Source: a virus. Taken from it: a stretch of 36,986 nt of DNA. How positions within the stretch are numbered: the stretch's first letter is position 1; every line of letters begins with the position of its first letter. The stretch is taken from positions 1 to 36,986 of IMG/VR virus record IMGVR_UViG_3300010150_000060. One strand, written 5' to 3'. Below, piece after piece: positions 8,514 through 18,100 of the stretch. Below the pieces are notes generated by a model. That model saw nothing but the letters and a program-made list of their open reading frames with translations. It was not told where the DNA came from and made no database searches. The translations under genes and the position numbers were made by a program.

Positions 8514-8929
8514 AAATCACTCTAGTACCCCCCGAGCATGTGTTTGACGTTTGGCCAGACATCAGGGAGTACCTAGAACCAGCGGTAGAAACATCACACG
8601 GCAGATGGACTATGGAGCATCTGTTGGCGGTTCTCTGCAACGGCAGGAGCCAGCTCTGGATTGCGTTTGATGACGAAAAAATCTGGGGCGCACTCACCAC
8701 CGAAATCACACAATATCCTGCGAAGAAGTGTCTTGCTATGCACTTCCTCGGGGGTGTTAGTTTTGACGAGTGGTACTCAGACATGCTGAAGCAAATCAGT
8801 TTGTTTGGCAAAGAGACAGACTGCGACGGTATCGAAGGTACCGCTCGCTTTGGGTTTTGGAAGTTTCTCAAGCAGGACGGCTTTGAGAAGTGTGCGGCGT
8901 TTTACGAGAAAGGAATGAGAAATGGGTAG
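8510..8929 (+). CDS. GNAT-like protein in the T7 gp13 position
   Basis: This 139-residue protein has a GNAT-like outline: a helical opening (VPPEHVFDVWPDIREYLEP), a beta pair with LWIAFDDEKIWGALTTEITQYP, and a C-terminal GIEGTARFGFWKFLKQDGFEKCAAFYEKGM resembling the last helices of the fold. T7 gp13 and many podovirus homologues share this arrangement just before the large ejection proteins. A canonical acetyl-CoA loop (Q/RxxGxG/A) is not clear, so it may be structural rather than enzymatic. It overlaps the preceding gene by 4 bases (ATGA) and the next gene by 8. Confidence 0.7.
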   Translation: MKITLVPPEHVFDVWPDIREYLEPAVETSHGRWTMEHLLAVLCNGRSQLWIAFDDEKIWGALTTEITQYPAKKCLAMHFLGGVSFDEWYSDMLKQISLFGKETDCDGIEGTARFGFWKFLKQDGFEKCAAFYEKGMRNG

Positions 8930-10250
8930 CAAAGGCGGCGGCGGAAGTAGCCAACCTACCGAGACAACGGTAAAGCAATCAAACCTACCAGAGTTTGCCG
9001 AACCGTTTTACCGGGACCTATTGGCGCGTGTTGGTTATGAGAGCGCTGTACCTTACGAGACATATCCGGGTCAGCGCCTTGAGTATTTTGCACCGGCAGA
9101 GCAAGAGGCGATGCGCCGGTTTGAGCAACTTGGTGTATCAGGCACCCCAGATGAGCTAGTTGCGGCAGGTGACATTGCGGCTCGTGTAGCTCAAGAAGCT
9201 GGATCATATACACCCACCATGCTAGAGGTGACAAAGCGGGCGCAGGAACAGCCGGCGTTTGTCTCTGGGCTTCAAGCCAGCGATGTTTATAGCGGGTACG
9301 ACCCGACCGGGATAGCCAGCGAGTACGCGGCAGGACAAAGACAGGTTGGCTATGACCCCGGCACCCTGTCTAACCAAGCGGTGTTGCAGAAATACATGGA
9401 CCCTTATCAGCAACTTGTTGTGGATAGGGAGAAAGAAGAGGCTCGTCGCCAGTCCCAGATCATGGAACAGCAGATGGGGCTACAGGCCGCAGGGATCGGC
9501 AGTCTCGGTGGATACCGCGAAGCCATCATGCAGGCCGAGCGTCAGCGCAACCTTGAAGATCAACTCGGTGACATACAGGCTCGTGGCTCTCAGGCCGCGT
9601 TCCAGCAGGCGGTTCGTGGGTTTGAGGCGGATCGTGCGGGACAGGCCCAGCTTGAGTCGTTTGCCCAGCAACAGCGTGCGGCTAACGAAGCGGCTCGCAG
9701 GGCTCAGTCCGAGCTTGGCCTATCTGCCTACGGTGCTACCCAGCAGGCTCGACAGCAGGCGGCTCGCCTTGGCCTAGATGCGGCCCAGATCGAACAGGCA
9801 GGACGCGTAGCGGCAGAAAACGCTCGACGCGAGGCAGAGGCCATGAACTTGGGGCAAGCCAGAGCGGCGGCACAGCTAGGCCAGAGCGCTTACTCGCAGA
9901 TACTGGGAGGTGGACAGCAGAGGCTCGCGGCGGCAGGCATGCTTGGCGACTTTGTTGGTCAGCGTCAAGCGCAGGAGATGGAACGTCTCAGGGCGATGCA
10001 GACAGCGGGTCAGATCCAGAGAGAGCTGGCCCAGCGCGGCTTGGACGTTGGCTACACAGACTTCCTGCGTCAGCAGGCGTTCCCGAAAGAGCAGTTGGCA
10101 TTCTATAGCTCTATGCTACAGGGCTTGCCGATTGCGCCGGGACAGGTATCACAGACTTACGGTGTCACCCCCAGCACTACGCAACAGCTTCTTGGTGCTG
10201 GCATTGCAGGGGTAGGACTATACAACGCGCTAGGCGGGTTCGGGGGCTAA
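8922..10250 (+). CDS. Internal virion protein, gp14-like position
   Basis: This 442-residue protein opens with a Gly/Ser-rich segment (MGSKGGGGSS). It then has FYRDLLARVGYESAVPYETYPGQ, and a long Ala/Gln/Arg-rich helical body (about 150-360) with heptad-like spacing and repeated QQA and RQAA units. The C-terminal 40 residues are Gly-rich and mildly hydrophobic (LLGAGIAGVGLYNALGGFGG). The composition and the place between a GNAT-like protein and a gp15-like protein fit an ejected internal core protein. No enzymatic motif seen. Confidence 0.7.
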   Translation: MGSKGGGGSSQPTETTVKQSNLPEFAEPFYRDLLARVGYESAVPYETYPGQRLEYFAPAEQEAMRRFEQLGVSGTPDELVAAGDIAARVAQEAGSYTPTMLEVTKRAQEQPAFVSGLQASDVYSGYDPTGIASEYAAGQRQVGYDPGTLSNQAVLQKYMDPYQQLVVDREKEEARRQSQIMEQQMGLQAAGIGSLGGYREAIMQAERQRNLEDQLGDIQARGSQAAFQQAVRGFEADRAGQAQLESFAQQQRAANEAARRAQSELGLSAYGATQQARQQAARLGLDAAQIEQAGRVAAENARREAEAMNLGQARAAAQLGQSAYSQILGGGQQRLAAAGMLGDFVGQRQAQEMERLRAMQTAGQIQRELAQRGLDVGYTDFLRQQAFPKEQLAFYSSMLQGLPIAPGQVSQTYGVTPSTTQQLLGAGIAGVGLYNALGGFGG

Positions 10251-10253
10251 TAA

Positions 10254-12089
10254 ATGAACATCCTTGATGCAGAAGATATGATTAAAGGCTTGCCCGACCA
10301 AGCCTTGATGCAGGAAGCCCAGATGCCCAGCGGCCAGATGCCGCAGTTTCTGGTCGTATCTGAGATACAACGCAGATCGGACATGCGCAAGCGCTATCAG
10401 GCACAGCAACAGGAAGCGATGCCATCTGTAAAGGATCAGATCGTGCAGGAAGGTATCATGGGTGCTATGCCTCAACAACCTATGGGTATGCCCCCGCAAG
10501 GTATGTCCCCCGGTATGCCCCCGATGGGCATGGCGCAGGGCGGTATTGCGAGAATGGCTAACGGCGGCTCTACCAGCATGCCCGGAGCTGGGGCATTGAT
10601 GGGTGCTCAGGTTGAGTATATTGATCCATTGCTGGAGCAAGCGAAGATTCTGGCTCAAACAACAGGCCGTTCTATTGAGGAAGCATATGAAGCCCTCAAG
10701 CGAGAGGCTCAGATGAACATGCCCGACTACAGCATGATTGCGCCTGCGGGAATGGGGCAAATGCCTGCTCTCCCGTCCCCACCAGCCGGCATGAGACCAC
10801 CCAGAGCGGTTCCCGGCGGTATTGATGTTGGCGCAATGGGCGACATTGACTCTGCTGTGAGTCAAGGCTTGCAGGGCATGTACGGAATGATCCCCAAGTC
10901 GTCGCCTGATGGCGGCATGGTTGGTAGGGGCATAGCTGAGATGAGGGGCGCTATCGACTCTGCTGGAAGCTACATAGATTCGGCTGTCGACTCTGCCGGA
11001 AATTATCTGGGGAATGCTCAAGACTATATAGTCGATGACGTTAGCCGCAGTGTAGCGCCAATCCGTCAAGCTGACATTGAGGCAACTCAAAGAATCAGGG
11101 ATGTTTATGAGAATCAGGGGATCGGTGCGGGGATAGGCCAGTTTTTCCGTGAGATACCTACCGTTGCTGGCGCAACTGGATCTGCGGTGTTGCAGGACAT
11201 TGCCAACTTCCCTCCGATTGCCGGAGCGGCGAATATGCTGGATCAGCTCGTCACAGGATCTACAGATGACCCCCTGACTCTGGGGCAGATTTTTGGGTCT
11301 AGTGATGAGGATGTTAAGCCAGCAGGCGGCAAAGAGGTGCAAAGCGTAAGCGCCATACAGAAGCAGTCTATCCCGCAAGTAGGGGGCGAGGCTTTTGACT
11401 TCGCTACCAGCATATTCCCCTCTGTGGCGACGGGCGACGATGTTCCAGTGACACCGCCTATGCGGCCCGACGTAGATATTCCGGAAGTTACGGATGACAA
11501 GCCGGGAACAGAGACGGCACCTCCAATTACTGGGATTGTTGATCTTGCCGCAGACTTGTACACGGACGAAAGTGATCCAAAACTTGATCTTAGCGACCTG
11601 ATTGGCGACTCTCGGCGAATGGCGCAGGCTAACGCTTTGATGCAATTAGGTGCCGGTATTGCTGGTGGTGACTTGTCAAAGGGAATATCTGCCGCTGGAG
11701 CCGCCGCCACTAAGGGCATGCAAGACGCCAGAACGCTGGAGATGAAGAAGCGTTTGGCTGAGTATCAGGCGGGTCGCGAGGACCTCTCCAGAGAAGAAAA
11801 GAGCAGGCAGTTCTACGACCAGCTTGAAGTTATTAAGACCCGATACGGAAATGAGCTTGAAAAGTCTGCTCGAATTGGCAGAAACGAGCTGTTTAGGACA
11901 GCCAGCTCCCTCGTTGAAGCGGCCATGGGCGAAAGCATGCTGACTGGAGAGCAAAGAAAGGCGATGGTTGATAGGCTGATGAATGAGTATCTGTCACTTT
12001 ATGGGCCCGCATTTGGCGTGACAGACATCCCAGCTATGCCGCCCCCCAGCGGAGCAGGTGATTACTCTGGCTTTAGCATTAGACGGTAG
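10254..12089 (+). CDS. Internal virion protein, gp15-like position
   Basis: This 611-residue protein starts MNILDAEDMIKGLPDQALMQEAQ, followed by a Met/Pro/Gly-rich segment (about 65-120; MGMPPQGMSPGMPPMGM). A helical middle has repeated SAGSYIDSAV / SAGNYLGNA units, then an acidic linker (about 390-440). A charged C-terminal helical part (about 490-590) has KKRLAEYQAGREDLSREEK. The opening is common in marine phage ejection cassettes. The role is inferred from position between the other core proteins. A 471-residue open frame on the opposite strand is an antisense shadow. Only 3 bases separate it from the previous gene. Confidence 0.7.
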   Translation: MNILDAEDMIKGLPDQALMQEAQMPSGQMPQFLVVSEIQRRSDMRKRYQAQQQEAMPSVKDQIVQEGIMGAMPQQPMGMPPQGMSPGMPPMGMAQGGIARMANGGSTSMPGAGALMGAQVEYIDPLLEQAKILAQTTGRSIEEAYEALKREAQMNMPDYSMIAPAGMGQMPALPSPPAGMRPPRAVPGGIDVGAMGDIDSAVSQGLQGMYGMIPKSSPDGGMVGRGIAEMRGAIDSAGSYIDSAVDSAGNYLGNAQDYIVDDVSRSVAPIRQADIEATQRIRDVYENQGIGAGIGQFFREIPTVAGATGSAVLQDIANFPPIAGAANMLDQLVTGSTDDPLTLGQIFGSSDEDVKPAGGKEVQSVSAIQKQSIPQVGGEAFDFATSIFPSVATGDDVPVTPPMRPDVDIPEVTDDKPGTETAPPITGIVDLAADLYTDESDPKLDLSDLIGDSRRMAQANALMQLGAGIAGGDLSKGISAAGAAATKGMQDARTLEMKKRLAEYQAGREDLSREEKSRQFYDQLEVIKTRYGNELEKSARIGRNELFRTASSLVEAAMGESMLTGEQRKAMVDRLMNEYLSLYGPAFGVTDIPAMPPPSGAGDYSGFSIRR

Positions 12090-12100
12090 GGGACCGCAGG

Positions 12101-15100
12101 ATGCCGGTAACTCAGGTAAACACCCCTGATGGAAAGGTCATTGATGTAGACCATCCAGAGGGAGCACTGGATCAAGATATCCTGTCTTATGCTGTTCAGC
12201 AGTACAGCCTAGACCCCGCCATTGCGTATGAGCCTACCAGTGTGCTCGGCTCAGTTGGGGAGGCTGTGCGCCGTATTCCCGGCGGCTTAGTGCGAGGACT
12301 AACCAGCACTGTCACAGGTGCCGGCCAGCTTATCCCCGGTGTTGATGATGAGATGCTGGTAGATGCCCAGCGTGAAATTGACGCAACAATCAGGGATACG
12401 CTCGGCTACGACCCTGACTACGATGACAGCAATGTAGCGGCTATCGGTGAAGCCATAGGTCAGATTGGCTCCTTTATGGTTCCCGGTTTAGGTCTGGCGA
12501 AACTAGCAACCGTGGGGCGAGGCGCACAGACTGCTTTAGCTGGTGGCATCGGCTCGGCTCAGGGACTGGCGATTGGCGCAGAAGAGCGTCAGCAGGCAAT
12601 GGAGCGTGGCGTTGAAATCTCCGAGACACAGAAGAACCTAGCCAAAGCGTCAGATGTTGCTATCGGCGCTTTGGAAGTAGCTGGTGTCCCGTTCAGGATA
12701 CTGCGAGGACTGCCCAAAGGCTTTGAGGACACGCCGGAAGGCGGCGTCCTGATGCGTCGATTGCGCTCAGCAGTAGCTGGAGGCTTTGCGGAAGGTACTC
12801 AGGAAGCTGTCTCCGGCATCGCTAGAGACATAGCCGCGTCATCTATATATGACCCAGACAGAGAAATTGCCTCAAGCGTTGTTGATGACTTTGCTGTTGG
12901 CGCCGGCGCTGGTGGTATATTTGATTTCGCGTTCAGTCTTGCCACAGGTAAGTACAAGCGCAAGGCCCCTGATGCGCCGCCGGAAATACAAGAGCCCACC
13001 CCAGAAGAGGCCGAGGCAGAGCGCGAGGCAAGGGTCCGCGAAGAAGAAAAGGCTGAGCAGTTCAAGGAACAGGAAGTCGCGTTAGCGCAGGAAGCTGAGC
13101 GTGTAGAGGCGGAGCTAGTTGGGCCGCCTACCGAGGGAGTTGCCGAGCAGGGCATGGTTGTTCCCGGTCGCTCTGAGCAGTTAATAGAAAGCTACAGATA
13201 CGGCAAAGACCTAGCACGGCCAGAATATGGCTTGGATGTTGAGCAGGCCACGCCGGAGCGGGTCGCAAGACGGATTGTCACGCGGCTCGGTCAAAACATG
13301 CCAATGGGCGCCACCTTTGACGCATCCAAAGAGCGTATCACCGCCGATGGCGTCGAGTATGGTCCCGTCATTAGGGATGAGCAGAAGCGACAGGAAGTTG
13401 CTAACCGGCTGACCGCAAAGAGTCAGCGCCAGATCCCGCCCTCCGAAACAATCACCCCCCTGTCCGAAGCGTATCAGCTTGACGCAGACGATCTTGCGAG
13501 AACGTCACGTCGGCTTGCGGCACAGTCCAATGCCCTAGAAGCGCAGATCATTCGGGACCAAAAAGACCTTGAAACAATCTCTGCGCGCAAATTTAGCACG
13601 CCCGTGACCGTAGAGGATGACCTGCTTACTGCGGTGGCAAAGCTAGGCGGTATTGACACCGAGCTTGCCCGTCAAGACGGCATAGAGGCATCTAGGAACC
13701 CCAAGCCATATACAGGCCGCTACAGAGTTATTAAGAATGGCGGTCTTTCGTTTGACGAAATGGGTGAGATGCTGGCAGACAATGGCTTCTATGCGATTAG
13801 ACCCTCTGCCAATCAAGTGCTTCAGGACATCGACGATGCTCTGAACAAGTTTGATGAGTTTGCGCAATACGAGAATGGCAAGTTTAAGCCGTCCCCTGAC
13901 GCCGGCACTTACTTTGGTGGCAAAGGCGCTGAGATACAGGCCAAGAAGCGGGAGCTGGAAGAAAAAGAAAAACAAATAGAGCAGATCAGCCTGACTTTAC
14001 AGCAGGCTCAGGCCGGACAAGTGCCCACTGTATCGTTGGACGAGTCCATTGCTATGTCCCGAGAGGGGCCTGCACCACCCGAAGCGGTCGTGCCCGCCAG
14101 AGCGCAGGTCACACAAGCCTATTACGATGCGGCACAAGAGCTTCCGGCTCCCGATGCACCTCAAGCTGAGACAACCGTTGAGCAAGAAGCGGTTACACCA
14201 GAAGAGCCTGCCGCCCCCCAACAAGCCCTTGTTCCTTATGATCCAGACAAAACCGAAGTGGCTCAAAAGCTCAGAGCGGCGCTCAAGCAGTTTGGGTTGG
14301 CTGATGATTACACCGCAAGACTGGTCGATCAGGTTGGCAGGGCCACCTATGACGCGGATGGCAATGTCATTGTTGCGCCAGATCCTAGAGCCCGAGAAGA
14401 GCAGGCGCAGGCGGCAGAAGAGGGTAGACCGTACATTGTTGAGGGCAACTTTAGCCCGCTGACTAGGTTAATACAGGTCAGCCTAGATGCCATCAGGCCA
14501 AAGGTTGAAGCCGGCGCCTCCTACGAGCAGGCTATCGCGGATGTGCTCAACCACGAGATTGTGCACGCACTGCGTCGTCTTGACTTGTTTACAGCAAAAG
14601 AGTTCAGCTTGCTTGAGCGGGTCAGCAGGAAGTACGCAAAGCCAGACGCGGGCGTAACCTACGCAAACTGGGCGTCTACAACATACTCAGACAGGTCTCC
14701 TGTGGAGATACAGGAAGAAGCGATTGCTGAGATGATTCGTGACGCCCTTACCGATGGCGTCGTCATTGACGGGAGGCAGACCAAGCCTAGCGGCAAGATC
14801 CGCCAGATGATTAACAAGATCGTTGATCTGTTTAAGCGGCTCGCTGGCTTCTCTCAAGAGCAGGACATCAACTCGTTTGCCGATCTGGTTGAGGCCGTCA
14901 AGTCTGGCGAGGTGGGAGGCAGAGAGCGAGGCGTTGTTCGCACCCAGACAGCCGTGGAAAGAGAAGCGGGCGTCATCCCTGAGCGTGGCGTGACTGCCGA
15001 GGTTCTCGGGTTCCAGACAGGCGTCCCATTTGGCGTGGGTGATACATCCAGAAGGGTTGTGGGTGACACGTCGGATCAGCCAGTCATTGACGAGGCGATG

Positions 15101-18100
15101 ATGAGTCGCAGGCTGGCTAGGGCGGAAGAGCAGGGCTTCGACACAAATACTGTTTATTATCACGGCACAGCGTCGCCCGATATCCAAAGGTTTCGCTCAG
15201 AGATACCAACCGTCAAGGGTCTAATCGCAGGCCACTTCACCAGAAACCCAGACTTCGCAAACAAGTTCGTGCCACTTATCTCCAGAGAAGATGAGGCCGG
15301 CACTGTCTATCCTGTTTTTCTGCGCGTAAGCAATACCTTCGATCCATTTGACAAGTCAATGGTAGATGTCGTGCGCCGGGACATCGAAAAAGGCAGGGAC
15401 GGAGAAGGCCACAGGATAGCGTCAGACCTAAGTAGAGGTCCTAATGTATTTGACTTGTCGGAAGAGGACATACTCAGATCCGGCGACGTTGCTGTAGAGA
15501 GGGCGAGACAGGTAATTGACAAGGCTGGCTCAGGCACACTCCAACGCTTTGCGGAAAACAGGCTGTCGGCTAGAGCGGGCCGTGGCAAGCAGGCGCTCAA
15601 CTTTGAGGATCTTGAGAAACTAGCTCCATTCATTAAGGGCGCGGGCTTTGACTCGTACCTTGATGTAGAGAACAGGGGCGCTAGGGGCACAATCACTGGT
15701 ATTGCAGTGTTTGACCCCTCCGATATCAAGGGTGTGTATGCTGAATTTGATCCTTCTGGCGTACCCGAGGGTATGCGGTATGAAGATGACATCATGTTCA
15801 GCCGTAGAGCTACCGGCACCCCTATCACAGACGCTGTGGCCCGAGCCCGCAAGAAACACGACGGGGTAAGGTTCAGTACCGAGGAAGAGTTCTTTGGCAA
15901 GGTCTGGCCATCGCTGATGACAGAGGTGGGCGGCACGGTTCCTGCTAACAAGCTGAGAGTTGCCGCAAAACGAGCTGTCAAAGACCTGAAAGAATGGGTC
16001 AAAAACAACCCAAAGTACAACGACTATTACAGCGAAGATATGCGGGCCACTCGGGCATCGCTGGAGGCCGAGTACGGTCCCATTTCGGATGAAGAGTTCG
16101 CTCTGTACCAGTTCCTGAATGGCGTCAATTCGCCCGGAACATCGCTTGCTTCCAATGTTGGGGACGCAATCAAGGCGTTTGACCTGTACAAGCGAGACGG
16201 CAACTTTGATGCCATCAAGATGGGCATCAGCGAAAGAGGCAATCCTGTTGTAGCTGAGTCGCCATACACAATCTCAGCTCTCACCGCGCCCGGAAAGGCC
16301 CGGTCGATGAAGGCTTTGGATAAAATTGTCAGGGATAAGGGTAGCCTGAAGGCGGCGCTCGACTTCCTGCGCGAGCCTGTGACGATGCAGGAGCTGGAGG
16401 CATTCAAGAAGGGCCTTGGCTATGCCGGCGTAGACAAGAAGGGTGACATACGAGGTCTTGTTGAGGATGCCACTGGTCAGGCGCCAGACAAGAATCAGCT
16501 TATCCCCAGAATGTTTTTCTTGGGGCCGAAGCTGGGGGCGTACACCCTAAATCTCATGGGAGACAGCCGGTACCAGACTGTTGATGTCTGGGAGGCTAGA
16601 TTTATACGCAGTTATTTTGATAACATGTATGACACCAATACAGGCATTACGATGACTGTAGAGGAAGGTCGCCTGTTTAGGGACTTCAGCAAGGTGTTCT
16701 CAGAAGAATTTGAGAAAGTTGCCGGCTACAAGGCAGACCCTGCGACCCTGCAAGCGATGCGCTGGTTTTACATGATTAACGCGGCGAAAGAGGCCGGATA
16801 CTCTGGAGCGTCAACGAATGAAACAATATCAGAACTCACCGAAAGGCAAATCGAAAACACTAGAGGATCTCGCTATGGAGGTCGGGAAGCAAGCGGTCAA
16901 CCGATTCAAGTCGGAGAGCAAGCGGCAAGAGCCGCCGAAGAAGTAGTAGAGGATGCGCCGCTTGCGCGGCGCCAGCTTGACCCGAGTCGCGTAGAGCAGG
17001 TCGTCCAGCAAAACGCAGAAGAGGCGTTAGACTCAAGATATAACGTCCCCCTATATAGCACCAAGGCGTCACCTGACGCGCAATACATCGCAAGGAACCC
17101 GGACTCGGCACTCATTGCTGATGACGTGTTAGAGGCAAGACAGCCGCAGTACAGCGCAACCGCCACCAGAGTCATCAATAGCCTTACCGCAGATAGGCCC
17201 AAAGCGGCTGACCCCATGAAGGAATTCATGGATGCGACTGGCGAGAACAGTGCGCTGAGCTACCAGTTCACCAAGGCCAAGCAGGCCACAGTCAATCGTT
17301 ACGCCAGACTAGAGAAACTACACAAAAGATATTTTAAAGATTATCTGGCTGACACCAGTGCGATAGCGTCTGTCCTGTTTGCCGACAGGTCTCGTGGGGT
17401 TACAGCGTCCGCCATCAAGGACGGGGTGCCCCAGTACAAGCAGGGCTTCACGCAGGTCGTTGACTTCAGCCACAACGGCAAAAAGTATCGCGGTCTCATC
17501 GACGTGATCGGTTTACTGCGCACGAAAGAGCATGGGGACTTGAGCAGACTGGCTCAATCTTATGCTATCGCGATGCGCGGCAAGCGCCTCAACGATGAAG
17601 GCAAGCCGACTCCGGTATCCAAGAAAGATATAGATGATGTAAAGGCGGCCGTTGCCGAGTACACGGATGTCAACGGATATAACCCCATCAAGGAGTGGTA
17701 CGACGTTTGGCAAGCATACAACAACAAGGTCATCCAGTTCCTCCAAGACACAGGCATTTTGTCTGAAGAAACCGCTGTTAGCTGGAGAGAAGCCTCTGAC
17801 TACATACCCTTCTATCGCGCCCTAGATAAGACAGCTAAAGTTGGCAGTGTGACCCACGGAGTGTTCGGTGATCTCACCAAGCTCGGCTCGTTCCGCGCAT
17901 ACAAGGGAAGCGATAAGGCTATTAACGTGCCTCTTGTTGAGGCGATTGTTAAAAACACCTCAGCGGCGATTGATATGGGCATGCGTAACGTGGCTCAGCA
18001 GAGAATCGCCAGAGACATGCAGAAGCTACAGCTTGCCACTCAGGTATCAAATAATCGCCGCAACGACCCCGGCGTTGTCACATTCAAGGTTGCGGGGCGC

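Noticed and set aside
10230-11645. 471-residue open frame on the minus strand
   Set aside because: It is antisense to the better supported ejection-protein gene at 10254-12089; its product is His/Arg/Ser-biased with no protein-like motif and no SD.
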